A stretch of 64,000 bases of DNA from Candidatus Omnitrophota bacterium (GTDB lineage: Bacteria; Omnitrophota; Gorgyraeia; Zapsychrales; Zapsychraceae), in assembly GCA_020632495.1 (NCBI GenBank), contig JACKFL010000006.1, positions 310,001 through 374,000 on the forward strand, in the 5' to 3' direction. The translations under genes and the position numbers were made by a program. The first letter of the stretch is position 1; each line of letters opens with the position of its first letter. Below are positions 41,901 to 53,342 of the stretch, in pieces. The notes under the pieces are model-generated. The model saw only the letters and a list, made by a program, of their open reading frames with translations. It searched no databases and was not told where the DNA came from.

Positions 41901-42320
41901 GATGCGGACTCCGGAGCGCCCACCTGGAATGCCATCCTGGATGCGGGCGGGGCGGGAACCATCGACTTCCGCACCTTTGCACAGCGTTTGGAGACCAGTA
42001 TCACCGATGGTGTGGGCGGTACGGGATTGACCTACCGGGCGACCGACCTGGGCGTGGGCACCAACGATCTGGTCGTGTTCAATATCGATGCCACGGCCGA
42101 TGATGATCTGAACTATATCCCGCTGCGCATCACGGATAACCTCAGCACGGAAACCCTGCTCGAAGTGGATTATCAGGGAAGCCTGACGACCATCGGAACG
42201 CTGCAGATGCAGGCGGCGACCGATCCGTCGATCGTCTTCACGCCGGACGGGGCGGACACCGACTTCTGGATCGGGGTCCAGGACGATGACGGGGCGGACG
42301 ATGACGACGTGTTCAGGTGA
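38910..42320 (+). CDS. Giant secreted tail-fibre-like repeat protein, readable N-terminal part
   Basis: This part encodes 1136 residues before the frame breaks. A Sec signal peptide (TGGMLLLGAVVFSLYTASPAAAQ, about 16-37) is followed by a unique N-domain to about residue 260. Five repeats of about 114-140 residues then follow. Each unit has ILDLSASDAALRVTRL, then PRNGMIAYDSTDDELQAYVGG, TWVMLAEGGMIDISDDTN, TAGTGISIIGDTIAVQDIYVL and GDTMTGNLNVDAQVVIGS. The GIGTxxP, NGMIxYDS and GDTMTG motifs are common in phage tail fibres and bacterial adhesins. A non-repeat section (41500-42320) includes DSDFWMGVQDDGGADNDD. The protein ends artificially at 42318-42320; it probably continues to 53267. Confidence 0.85.
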   Translation: MKLLNLTKILRKILTGGMLLLGAVVFSLYTASPAAAQLDIEAIFDSNDGASGFDMQDVDNVTQVFIDSDGNIVTRGCVRLDDGLTECTDAETLIVDGTLGIGITAPASVFHVDSNAAATTPIMTVENTVGDFQIHMYAGNPETVVTGSPGDLCIDPAGGMVYIKASGTATATGWTEVATGGGMPQWTQTGLVIHPNTETDDVGIGGTTEAGSDIFLGNDGRAVFNEQGAAVDFRIEGDTNQNLVFVDGDVDRVGIGTSTPQPGTLLDLSASDAALRVTRLINPSTSIATPRNGMIAYDSTDDELQAYVGGTWVMLAEGGMIDISDDTNITAGTGISIIGDTIAVQDIYVLNSGDTMTGNLNVDASVVIGSQNAPITGIILDLSASDAALRVTRLTDPSTSIVTPRNGMIAYDSSDDELQAYVGGTWVMLAEGGMIDISDDTNITAGTGISIIGDTIAVQDIYVLNAGDTMTGNLNVDAQVVIGSQSAPEASIILDLSAADRALRVTRVANPSVNIVQPRNGMIAYDSTDNELQAYVNGSWVMLAEGGMIDISDDTNITAGTGISIIGDTIAVQDIYVLTAGDSMTGSLQFVGVAQDITTGTGEDLALMPSSGRVGIGTTAPPAGVILDLSASDAALRVTRLTDPSTNIASPRNGMIAYDSTEDELQAYVGGTWVMLAEGGMIDISDDTNITAGTGISIIGDTIAVQDIYVLNSGDTMTGALQFSGVASDITTPVGEDLTVTPGAGGNLILSQGVLAIGTSTPGPATILDLSATNAALRVTRLADPSTNIATPLNGMIAYDSTEDELQAYVGGTWVMLAEGGMIDISDDTNITAGTGISIIGDTIAVQDIYVLAAGDSMSGTLNMAFTDPTIQFAAPGGDSDFWMGVQDDGGADNDDLFSIGAGATPGTNAYFTITTDGTIDLSGASLLKLPSGTAPVVPGSAGEIVLDTNFISTNQGALRLYDGNQEVHVVTVAGGTPADQFVPKYSSGTGLITWQADADSGAPTWNAILDAGGAGTIDFRTFAQRLETSITDGVGGTGLTYRATDLGVGTNDLVVFNIDATADDDLNYIPLRITDNLSTETLLEVDYQGSLTTIGTLQMQAATDPSIVFTPDGADTDFWIGVQDDDGADDDDVFR
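39705..41500 (+). repeat. First, clean block of the roughly 342-bp tandem repeats
   Basis: Unit starts (LDLSA codons) lie near 39705, 40043, 40382, 40782 and 41206. The simplest unit is 114 codons; the last two are longer through an insert of the LQFxGVAxDITTxxGEDL type. DNA identity between units is high, suggesting recent expansion or gene conversion. Confidence 0.85.
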
Positions 42321-42562
42321 CGGCCCAGATCGGAACACCGATCATTATGCCATACCAACGGGCACATCCCGCGCGCGGGCTGACAATGACACTGATAGGC
42401 CGGGGCGCGCTTGGGGTTATCGAAACAACCCGCGTAACGTATGATCGCTTACGGCCTTCGAACCGCTGGCGTATGTGCGCCACCTGGATCGATGCTGGCC
42501 GAATCCGCGGCTGATCGATATCAGCGATGACACGAACATGACGGTTTTACGGGTAACGCGTC

Positions 42563-43417
42563 ATGACCGATCCGTCCACCAGCATCGTCACTGAATGTGG
42601 ACGCGCAAACGGTATGATCGCTTACGACTCGACAGACAATGAACTGCAGGCGTACGTCGCCGGGACATGGGTGATGCTGGCCGAAGGCGGCATGATCGAT
42701 ATCAGCGATGACACAAACTTGACGGCCGGCACAGGTATCAGCCTCATCGGCGACACGGTCGCGGTGCAGGACATTTATGTGCTGACGGCCGGTGACACGA
42801 TGACGGGCAATCTGAATGTGGACGCGCAGATGGTGATCGGATCGCAGTCCGCGCCTGAAGTGAGCATCATCCTCGACTTGAGTGCTTCTGATCAAGCCTT
42901 GCGCGTAACGCGCTTGGCAGACCCGGCGGCGAATGTGGCGCAACCGCGTAACGGTATGATCGCCTACGACTCGACCGACGATCAACTGCAAGCCTACATT
43001 GCCGGCACCTGGATCGAGTTGGAATCCGCAGGTATGGTTGATATCAGCGACGACACGAATCTGACCGCCGGAACCGGTATTACGATCACCGGTGACACGA
43101 TCGCGGTGCAGGATATCTATGTGCTGACCGCCGGCGATACCATGACCGGAAACTTGAATGTTGACGCGCAGATGGTCATCGGATCGCAATCTGCGCCTGA
43201 GGTGAGCATCATCCTCGATCTAAGCGCTTCTGATCAGGCCTTGCGTGTGACAAGACTGGCTGACCCGGCGGCGAACATTGCGCAACCGCGTAACGGTATG
43301 ATCGCCTACGACTCGACCGATGATCAACTGCAAGCGTATATCGCGGGCACCTGGATCGAGCTGGAATCCGCGGGTATGGTCGACATCAGCGACGACACGA
43401 ACATTACGGTCCGGTAG
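42563..43417 (+). pseudogene. Intact segment (about 2.4 repeats) of the giant protein
   Basis: This encodes 284 residues in one frame, covering two full units of the form LDLSASDQALRVTRLADPAAN, QPRNGMIAYDSTDDQLQAYIAGTWIELESAGMVDISDDTN and NLNVDAQMVIGSQSAPEVS. The Q-type units (DDQLQAYIAGTWIELESAG) differ from the V-type units of the first block (DDELQAYVGGTWVMLAEGG), so the array has at least two subfamilies. It is not an independent gene. Confidence 0.7.
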
Positions 43418-44386
43418 GTGGATCCTCGACATTACGGTATCGGCGAATGTGGCACACAGGCGGCCGGCGATCAAGCAGCATTATCGGAGATACGAATCGC
43501 GGTGCAGGATATTTATGCGCTCAATGCAAGTGATATCGATGACCGGCAATCTGAATGTGGACGCGCAGATGGTGATCGGATCCTGCCGCGCCGGAAACAA
43601 AGCATCAGGACCTCGACTTGAGTGCGTCCGATCAGGCGCTGCGCGTCACCGGCTGGCGGACCCGAACATCCGAATACGCTCTGCCGGTAACGGTATGATC
43701 GCTTATGACTCGACCGATGACCAACGCCGCATTGCAGGTGATATCAATCAGTAGTTTCATATGGGTATGATCGCTCAGGGCGATAACCGCAGATTGAGCT
43801 TGGAGTCGGCGGGTATGGTGATATCAGCGACGATACTGGCAATCTGAACAGCGCCATCATCAACCGGTATCACGATCACCGGAGATACGATCGCGGTGCA
43901 GGATATGGCTGCACGGCTGGCGATACGATGACCATGCAATCTGAACGTCGACGCGATGATCGGTATCGCCTCACAAGCGGCACCTGAGGTCGAGTATTAT
44001 CCCTGATTTGAGCGCGTCCGATCAGGCCGTAACGGCATGGTCGTACCGCTTGGCAGACCCCACGGCGAACATTAGCGTGCAACCGCGTAACGGTATGCCA
44101 ATCGCGTCTACATGGCGACTCGACCGGACCGATCAGCCGATCAGGCTACATCGCCGGATCACCTGACTTCGAACGTCGGCGCCGGTATGCGTCACGGATA
44201 TCAGCGACGACGAACATTATTGGCGGCACCTGTACCCGAATCAACGGCCGGTCATAGGGAGATACGATCATCGGTGCAGGATATCGTCCATAACACGGGC
44301 GATACGATGACCGGCAATCTGAAAACAGTCGTCGACGCGCAGATGGTGATCGGTTCGCAGGGCGACGACGACCACCTGACGGCGGG

Positions 44387-45079
44387 GTGATTATCCCGGT
44401 ATCGGAGCGCGTCCGATCACTTCTGGCCCGCGTAACACGCTTGGCAGGAGACCCGCATGGCGGATCCGCGAACATAGCGCAACCGCGCAATGGTATGATT
44501 GCCTACGACTCAACCGATGATCAACTGCAGGCGTACATCGCCGGCACCTGGATCGAACTGGAGTCGGCGGGTATGGTGGATATCAGCGACGATACCAATC
44601 TGACAGCGGGAACCGGTATCACGATCACCGGAGATACGATCGCGGTGCAGGATATCTACGTGCTTAACACGGGCGATACGATGACCGGCAATCTGAACGT
44701 CGACGCGCAGATGATGATCGGATCCCAGTCCGCGCCGGAAGTGAGCATCATCCTCGACTTAAGTGCTTCCGACCAAGCCTTACGGGTAACGCGCCTGGCA
44801 GACCCGGCGGCGAATGTGGCGCAACCGCGTAACGGTATGATCGCCTATGACTCGACCGACGATCAATTGCAGGCGTATATCGCCGGCACCTGGATCGAGC
44901 TTGAGTCCGCCGGTATGGTGGACATCAGTGATGATACCAACCTCACGGCCGGTACCGGAATCAGCATCATTGGCGACACCATCGCGGTCGGCACCGTGCG
45001 CAAGACGCGTGCTGAATGGCGTGATATATGCCACCGGCCGTGTAATCTGAATCTGGTGGCCGCCTCGACATCACGATAA
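44387..45079 (+). pseudogene. Intact segment (about 1.5 repeats) of the giant protein
   Basis: About 180 clean residues of Q-type repeat lie between about 44470 and 44990, bounded by scrambled sequence. Part of the giant gene, not an independent gene. Confidence 0.65.
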
Positions 45080-47639
45080 CCCCTGACACGGTGACCTGCA
45101 TCGATCACCCCTGTGACGGCGGAAATCTGATCTAGTGGCGTAACACTCTCGGCATCGGCACCAGCACGCCGGGAGCGGTATATGTGACGAGCGCATCTGC
45201 GCGGTCCACTAACGCCGCGGACGGGTGACAGCCGCGGCAGATCCGTCGATCAGCCACATGAACTCGACGCGCGTTGCAACGGTATGATCGCTTCATGATC
45301 CTCTCGATTCAGCATCGACGATGGAATTGCAACGCGCCTATGTCGTTCACCAGCGCGCACCATGACGAAAATCTGATGCTGGCGAAGGCGGCATGGGATC
45401 GACAGGGAACTGCGCCTGAGGTGAAAAAGCATCCGCCATATCACGGTGAAACGTATGACGGCCGGTACCGGTATATCAATCATCGGCGACACGATCGCGG
45501 TGCAGGATATTTACGTGCAGTTTCAGCCGATTCGATGAGCGCAACGCTGAATTATCCGATGACTACAGTTCGCGCCGAAAGCGACTGCGATGCCTCGACT
45601 GGAGTGGTGCAGGATCGCCGTACAACGATGATTGAGCTCACATCGGCGCCGGACGCCACGGTCCGGTCGCTTACGTTACAGTATTACTACTGGATTGCCG
45701 GCACCGATCGACAATCGGGCGCCCGTATGAAGCCCCAGCACACGGCGCCGGTCGTACCGGATCCGGAGGGGAACTGGTGCTGATACGATATCTATGTGCG
45801 CGGCAGATCAGTCAGCGACCGATCAATCGAATGTGTGGACGGCAGATCAGTCATCGGATGATGCGCGCAACGGTGAGTGACGCCTTGCGGTCGGCAGTTT
45901 GTTCGGAAGATCGTAAACCGGTTCCGCGTAACGGGATGATCGCTTGGCAGGCCGACGCGACCTGGAGCGCCGGCCGCGATCGGGCTCGATACGGGCTGAC
46001 ATCGGTGCAAATGAACGATCGACTCGTACCGTTGATCCAGCGTTATCGGAGCATCGCGTGCTGGTATCACGTGACGGCGTCCGACCGGTACGGGCTGACC
46101 TACTGTGAACGGCTCGCGCGCGGGCATGATCAGTTGCTCAACGGGACCGCCACGGCTGATCCGATCTCAATGCGTTTCACATTGGTGATATCGAGCTCGA
46201 ATTGCGGGTATGATCGAGTATGACCGATAACCTCACGGCGGGCACAGGCATCACGGAAAACATGACCTGTCGCGGTGGATTATGCTGACGGCCGGTACAA
46301 TGATCGGAAATCTGGAATGGATGCAGATGGCGATCGCAGCGGCGCTCCGTGAGGTGAGTATCATCCTCGACTTAACGCCGGACGGGGTGAAGGCCGACTT
46401 CGATCCGGCGGTACCAGGCCGATGACTCTATGACTCGACCACGACGATCAACGGTTCGATCGCGGAACCGGGGCCAGTATGAGCGGGCGGTGTATCCGCG
46501 CGACGTGACAATGACAACTGGGGCGCATGATGGGCGGTGGCCAGCATCGGCGCGACCTGGATCGAAGCCAGTGGCGCGTCTTGGTGGATCATCAGCGCGT
46601 GACTGATGCAGCCTTACGGGTGACGCGTCTGACGGATCCGTCCGGCGAATGGCGCGAGCCGCGTAACGGTATGATCGCCTACGATTCGACCGATAATGAA
46701 TTGCAAGCTTATGCCATCGCCGGACCTGATCGATGTGCTGGTTGAGGGCGGGTATGATCGACATCAGCGACACGAACCTCACGGAGTTAACGGCGCACGG
46801 TCGCGATGGATATCATGACATTGACGGCGATCACCGCGCGGGTATACAGATCGACTGGGCGGATCTATGCTTACGGCGTCGCACCAGCACGCCGTGACGG
46901 CAGCGACCGGCAATCTGGTCGCAGTCCCGCTTAAACGGATGGTTTGCGATCGGAGATCATGAAAAACGGGTCGGCGCCGGAGGGAGATATTTCCAAAAAC
47001 GGCCTTGAGCAACGGCAGCGTGCCCGGATCAGCCTATGACCTGATCACCCGTGTGACACGCTTTACAGATGCGAATGGCGCAGCCGCGCAACGGTATGAT
47101 CGCTTACGACTGCAGGCGTATCGCGGGCAGGTGATTGAGCTGGAATCAGCCGTATGGTGGATATCAGCGACGATGCCACCAATGACAGCGGGAACTGGAA
47201 TCACGATTATCGGTGACACGATCGCGCAGGATATCGACCTTACGGCTGGCGATACGATGACCGGCAATCTGAACGTCGACGCGCAGATGGTGATATCGCA
47301 AGCGCGCCAGCGATCCTCGATCTGAGCGATGATCAGGCATTGCGCGTGACTCGCCTGACGGCTGACCTGGCGGCGAATATGGCGCAACCGCGTAACGGTA
47401 TGATCGCTTGTGACTCGATCCGACGATCAGTTGCATCGCCGGCATCGCGGCACCTGGATCGATGGGTCCGCGGGATGATGCGGTATCAGCGACGATATCA
47501 AAGCGACGACAGTACGGCCGGAACCGGAAATCAAGATCACAGGAGATACGATCGCGGTGCAGGATATCTATGTGCTCACGCGGGCGTGATACGATGACCG
47601 GGAACGTCGACGCTCAGATGGTGACAATCGGCCCCTGAG

Positions 47640-48188
47640 GTGAGCATCATCCTCGATTTAAGCGCTTCGGATCAAGCCCTGCGCGTGACGCGCTTGGCAG
47701 ACCCGGCGGCGAATGTGGCGCAACCGCGTAACGGTATGATCGCCTATGACTCGACCGACGATCAACTGCAAGCGTATATTGCCGGCACCTGGATCGAGTT
47801 GAATCCGCGGGTATGGTCGACATCAGCGACGACACGAATCTGACGGCCGGAACCGGTATCACGATCATCGGAGACACGATCGCGGTGCAGGATATCTATG
47901 TGCTTGACGCCGGTGATACGATGACCGGCAATCTGAATGTGGACGCGCAGATGGTGATCGGATCCACAATCCGCGCCTGAGGTGAGCATCATCCTCGATT
48001 TGAGCGCTTCTGATCAAGCCCTGCGCGTAACACGCTTGGCAGACCCGGCGGCGAATGTGGCGCAACCGCGTAACGGTATGATCGCCTACGACTCGACCGA
48101 CGATCAACTGCAAGCGTATATCGCCGGCACCTGGATCGAGCTCGAATCCGCGGGTATGGTCGACATCAGCGACGACACGAACATCTGA
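47640..48188 (+). pseudogene. Nearly clean 1.5 repeats with single-base indels
   Basis: Two clean stretches are in the same frame (47640-47790 and 47982-48180), with the part between shifted. The shift starts where GAGTTGGAATCC of other units reads GAGTTGAATCC (about 47798), a lost G. It is restored near 47965 by extra bases. This shows the error type within the noisy block. Confidence 0.65.
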
Positions 48189-49557
48189 CGGCCGGAACCG
48201 GTATCAGCATCATCGGCGACACGGTCGCGGTGCAGGATATCTATGTGCTGACGGCCGGTGACACGATGACCGGCAATCTGAACGTTGACGCGCAGATGGT
48301 CATCGGGTCCCAATCCGCTCCGGAAGTGAGCATCATCCTCGACTTGGCGTTTCGGGATAAGCCTTGCGGGTAACACGCTTGGCAGACCCGGCGGCGAATG
48401 TGGCGCAACCGCGTAACGGTATGATCGCCTATGACTCGACCGATGATGAGTTACAGGCACCATCTTCCGGTACCCGGATGGAGTTGGAATCCGCAGGTAT
48501 GGTGGATCGCCATCAGCGACGATCACAATCTGATTGCGGTAACGAGGTATCGCATCGGAGATACGATCGCGCTGCAGGACCATCTACTGCTAAACGCGGT
48601 GACACATGATGACCGGCAATCTGATATGTCGACGCGCAGATGGTGATCGGCAACAAAAACGCCCGGAGGCGAGCATCATCCTCGATTTAGTGCTCCGAGA
48701 CCTTGGCCCTCGCGCAACGCGCCTGGCAGACCCGGCGGCGAATGTGGCGCAACCCGCGTAACGGTATGATCGCTCATGACTCGACCGATGATCAATTGCA
48801 GGCGTACATCGCCGGCAACCTGGATCGAGCTGGAGTCCGCGGGTATGGTGGACATCAGTGACCGATACGCAACTGTTCTGACGGCCGGTATGCGTGGTAT
48901 GTGAATCGCAGCGATGCCGGCGACACCTTATAATCGCGGGCAAGATATCTATTGTTGGAACGACTGGCGATAGATGACCGCGCGCGCATTGCTGAGCTCT
49001 CCGTTAGCGGGTCCGATAGCGAACCTGCACCGCGACCGGTATGGACCTGAGTCAAATTACACCCGGGAACATGGCGGAAATATGGTGATCCACGTCATCC
49101 GGTACCGGAACAGCTCAGGTGATCGGCACATTTTAGCACTGACGCCGGGGAGATGAGCGGCATTCTTGATCTGAACGCGCACGAACGCCGGAGTGCGAGC
49201 ACCGCGCCGGGTGACCCGGTGGCGGCGGATACCATGACCAGCAGCCGCGAACGTACCGTATGATCGCTCACGCTGAGGAGATGATGAACTGCAACTATCG
49301 TATGATCGCCAGGCGACATTTTATCGGGGATCTGAACGTCGACGCCCAAATGGGCGAACTGCTGCGGCCTCGGATTTATGATCGACGCGACTCAGACCCG
49401 GAAGCGGTCGTGGCACCAACTGCGTAACGGTATGGTGACTCGGCCGATGAGGATTTCCATATTGCGATACCTGGATCGAGAAACGGTATGGTGGACCGGC
49501 TGATGACGGAACCTTGATCGCGCTGCAGGAACGGGTGATCGATGACCGGTAATCTGA

Positions 49558-50025
49558 ATGTCAATCGCGTCGGATGGTCATCGGATCGTCCGGCGCAGGC
49601 CGCTGGAACCAAGCATCATCGGGATCGCACTGCGACCCGACCGATCAGGTTCGCGCGTGACCCGACTGGCAGACCCGAACGCGAATATCACGCAACCGCG
49701 CAACGGTATGATCGCCTATGACTCGACCGATGACCAGCTGCAGGCCTACATCGGTGGAACGTGGGTCGAGCTTTCAGCGGCGGGTATGATCGATATCAGC
49801 GACGACACCAACTTGACGGCGGGAACCGGCATCACGATTACCGGCGATACGGTCGCGGTGCAGGATATCTATGTGCTGACCGCCGGCGACACGATGACAG
49901 GCAACTTGAATGTCGACGCGCGGATGGTCATCGGATCCCAAACCGCGCCGGAAACAAGCATCATCCTCGATCTCAGCGCGTCCGATCAGTGTGACGCGCT
50001 GGCTGCGCGTGACGCAACGGTATGA
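49558..50025 (+). pseudogene. Intact segment of the giant protein, third repeat variant
   Basis: About 110 clean residues (49660-49990) of a variant with QLQAYIGGTWVELSAAGMIDISDDTN and APETSIILDLSASDQ. The neighbouring unit at 50097-50220 carries the same variant. Confidence 0.6.
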
Positions 50026-51701
50026 TCGAATTGATGATCATGACAAGTTTCATACTCGACCGATGACCATCCGAACGCGAATATCACGCAACCGCGCAAC
50101 GGTATGATCGCCTATGACTCGACCGATGATCAGCTGCAGGCCTATATCGGCGGAACATGGTTGGAACTCTCGGCAGCAGGTATGATCGATATCAGCGACG
50201 ACACCAACTTGACGGCGGGAACCGGCAATGGTATCGCCGCCCGGCAGCAGATTCTATCGATCGATCACACGGCGATACGGTCGCGGTGCAGGATATCTAT
50301 GTGCTGACCGCCGGCGACCGGAACAGGCAATGACGGGCAATCTGAATGTCGACGCGCAGATGGTGATCATGGGTTCACAAGCCGCGCCGGAAACAAGCAT
50401 CATCCTCGATCTCAGCGCGTCCGATCCATTGACGGCGTTGATCGCGTGACGCGCCTGATCCGCGAATCCGTCTGATGATCAGCATAACGCTGCCGCGTAA
50501 CGGTATGATCGCGATACGGTTATGATTCTGTCGGTGATGTTGCTCCGGCGATGATCGATATCAGCGATGAATTGCGACAGCGCAGATGGGGAGGTGAGCG
50601 GCCATATATCCGCGACCGAACTGCGCGGACCTGGGTCGACATGATCGCCTATGACCTGAGCGGATCCGTCGATATCAGCAGACGATACGAAACGGGCATC
50701 AGTGATCACCGGGGATACGGTTGGTGCAGGATATGAACTGAGGCGGTGATTACGATGATCTCCAGATGGTGATCGGTCGCACAATGACCGGAAACAAGCA
50801 TCATCTCGATCTCAGGCCTGGCGGATCCGAACGCGAATACGCGCAGATGGTTTGATCGCCTATGACCTGACTGATCGGCCATGGGTTGAACCTATCGGCT
50901 CGCGGGCGATATCAGCGACGACACGAATCACGGCATCACGATGACCGGCGATACGGACGGCGGTGCGGATACGGACGGGCAACTTGAATGTCGACGCGCG
51001 GATGGTGATCGTCGGAAACAAGCATCATCCTCGATCTCAGCGCGGATCAGGCGTTGCGCGTAACGATGACTGGCAGACCCGGCGGCGATCTCGCCTATGA
51101 GCGGCGCAACCGCGCAACGGTATGATCGCGGCGGGAATGACTCGACCGTGATCAACCTCACGGCGGGCACGATATATCGGCCAGCGAACATGGTCATTAT
51201 TACAACGCAGGGAAGCGATATCGACGAACTTCGACGGCGGGACAACGGCGATACGGTCCCGTGCAGGATATCTATGGCTGACCGCCGCGACACTACATGA
51301 CGGGCAATGAATGTCGCAGATTGATCGGTTCTGTGCCGCCGCACGCCGACGGCAAGCTGCGCAAGCGTTGCGCGTGACGCGCCGCTTGACGGACGCCGTC
51401 TGTCAAACGCAACCGCGCAACGGGATGATCGCCTTATGACTCCTCCGGATGAAATGCAGGATACATCGGCGGGACCTGGGTCGACATCGGTGGCGGATCC
51501 GTAACGGATATTTGGGTGAACGCGGCGGGTGATTCCATGTCAGGCACACTTCAGATGGTCTTTGATGATCCGGTAATCACGTTTGAACTGCGGATACGCG
51601 GACTTACGGCGTCAACTGATCGGTCAGGGCACGACCGTCGGTGCCAGCGACTACTTCATTAACGACGCGAGCTGTTACTGGAGAACTCGAGCGGCGGAGA
51701 T

Positions 51702-53267
51702 TTGTTCCGGGTAGACGACTTCGGTGCCGTTGAAGTCCAGCAGAATATCGACATATACACCGGAGGTTTTGGCGCCCAAGTCGCGCGGATCAGTAATTCA
51801 GGCACCGCGCAATTGGCGGACGGCACCGTAAGCGCACCGAGCGTCACCTTGTTCGACGATACCAATACCGGGATATTCTCACCGGCGGCGGACACGCTGG
51901 CCTTTACCTTAGGCGGAACGGAAGGTGTACGGATCACAGCCAGCGGTTCGGTGGGGATCGGAACATCAGCTCCAGCGGCCGGTACCATCCTGGATCTCTC
52001 GGCCACTAACGCGGCGTTGCGTGTCACCCGGTTGTCCGATCCTTCAACGGATATCGCCTCGCCCTCCAATGGTATGATCGCCTATGATTCCACCGACGAT
52101 CAATTGCAGGCCTACATCGCCGGTACCTGGGTGGAACTTGAGTCGGGCGGTATGGTGGATATCAGCGATGACACTAATCTGACGGCGGGTACAGGTATCA
52201 CAATTAACGGCGACACCGTCGCCGTGCAGGATATCTATGTCTTGACAGCAGGCGACACCATGACCGGAACGCTGGTCTTCTCGGGCGTGGCGCCGGATAT
52301 CACAACTCCGACGGGAGAGGATTTGACTGTCACTCCGGGAACGGGCGGGAATCTGATCCTGACGCAGGGGACCCTGGGTATCGGCACCAGCAATCCGGGC
52401 GTCAGCACGATCCTGGATCTTTCAGCCACGAATGCCGCCCTGAGGGTGACACGGGTAGCTGATCCGTCGACCAATATCGCAGTCCCGCGCAACGGTATGA
52501 TCGCCTATGATTCGACCGACGATGAACTGCAAGCCTTTATCGGAGGCGCTTGGTCGGTCATCCAGTCCGGCAGTATGACTGATATCTTTGTCCTGAATTC
52601 CGGCGATTCGATGAGCGGGACTTTGCAGATGGCCCAGACCACGGATCCGACGATCACCTTCACACCGTCGATGGCTGACTCTGACTTCTGGATGGGTGTG
52701 CAGGATGATGCCGGTAACGACAATGACGACCAATTCCAAATCGGTGCAGGCTCCGTGCCGGGCACCAACGCCTACTTTACAATCACGACGACGGGGACCA
52801 TCAACATTACGGGCACGCTGACGCTCGAAGCCCAGGCCGGCAACTCCGGTGGAATTACCGCGGGTACCCGTGTGCCGATTCCAATGATACAGCAGAAGGA
52901 CATCACCCTCATCGAACCGGATCAGATCCGGACCGTGAATACGGTGGTGCCGATGTTTACCGTGGATACCTACAACTATCCGCGGGGTATCGAGGTCACG
53001 GCCGTCCGCATTATCACCAGTGCCGACGCCACCTATCAGGTGGATGTGGAGGAATGGACCGATCCGGATATCGGCACGGGAACGGAAACCACTATCGTCA
53101 ATATCCAGTCGCACAATGGAGGCCCGGCCGACAATGAAAATACCGAAACCGCCGGCAGCCTCAGCAGTACGACCGTAAATCCGGGAAGCTATCTGATGCT
53201 CGAGCTGAATGACGCCGAAGATGTCGACTGGGTAAAGCTGACCATCTATTACTATGTCCGGGAGTAG
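51702..53267 (+). CDS. Giant secreted tail-fibre-like repeat protein, readable C-terminal part
   Basis: This part encodes 521 residues to the true stop at 53265-53267. It opens with FRVDDFGAVEVQQNIDIYTGGFGAQVARISNSGTAQLADGTVSAPSVTLFDDTNTGIFSPAADTLAFTLGGTEGVRIT, a tail-fibre-like segment. Two final repeats follow, then DSDFWMGVQDDAGNDNDDQFQIGAGSVPGTNAYFTITT. A unique C-terminal domain of about 140 residues (from IPMIQQKDITLIEPDQIRT to VDWVKLTIYYYVRE) is beta-rich and has no cysteine. The apparent ATG-like start is arbitrary; upstream coding is in the noisy block. Confidence 0.8.
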   Translation: MFRVDDFGAVEVQQNIDIYTGGFGAQVARISNSGTAQLADGTVSAPSVTLFDDTNTGIFSPAADTLAFTLGGTEGVRITASGSVGIGTSAPAAGTILDLSATNAALRVTRLSDPSTDIASPSNGMIAYDSTDDQLQAYIAGTWVELESGGMVDISDDTNLTAGTGITINGDTVAVQDIYVLTAGDTMTGTLVFSGVAPDITTPTGEDLTVTPGTGGNLILTQGTLGIGTSNPGVSTILDLSATNAALRVTRVADPSTNIAVPRNGMIAYDSTDDELQAFIGGAWSVIQSGSMTDIFVLNSGDSMSGTLQMAQTTDPTITFTPSMADSDFWMGVQDDAGNDNDDQFQIGAGSVPGTNAYFTITTTGTINITGTLTLEAQAGNSGGITAGTRVPIPMIQQKDITLIEPDQIRTVNTVVPMFTVDTYNYPRGIEVTAVRIITSADATYQVDVEEWTDPDIGTGTETTIVNIQSHNGGPADNENTETAGSLSSTTVNPGSYLMLELNDAEDVDWVKLTIYYYVRE

Positions 53268-53342
53268 GACCTGGACCGGAGTACGCCGGAGCATTATCGA
53301 CCGTCGTCAGCGGCCCCGTTCTGTTAACTGAAAATATCTCCG

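Larger units (their letters stand above)
42321..51701 (+). pseudogene. Unreadable middle of the giant repeat gene: noisy repeat array
   Basis: No long frame is open here, yet the DNA is plainly the same repeat. The landmark CGTAACGGTATGATCGC and its variants recur about 25 times, and GATCGCGGTGCAGGATATCTATGTGCT-like parts recur in all frames. Clean stretches alternate with stretches full of small insertions and deletions. Examples of clean parts are 42600-43390, 44470-44990, 47640-48180, 48220-48340 and 49660-49985. The frame before (38910) and the frame after (51702) are the same modulo three. I see no gene other than the repeat protein. The best explanation is uncorrected sequence error in a repeat array; true decay is the alternative. 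Confidence 0.75.

Noticed and set aside
45274..46223. Two open frames of about 150 codons in the noisy block
   Set aside because: They contain only scrambled fragments of the repeat and low-complexity sequence, with no sustained repeat frame.
38910..53267. Prophage tail-fibre gene
   Set aside because: The motifs are phage-like, but there is a Sec signal peptide, no neighbouring phage structural or lysis genes, and the next genes are envelope proteins.
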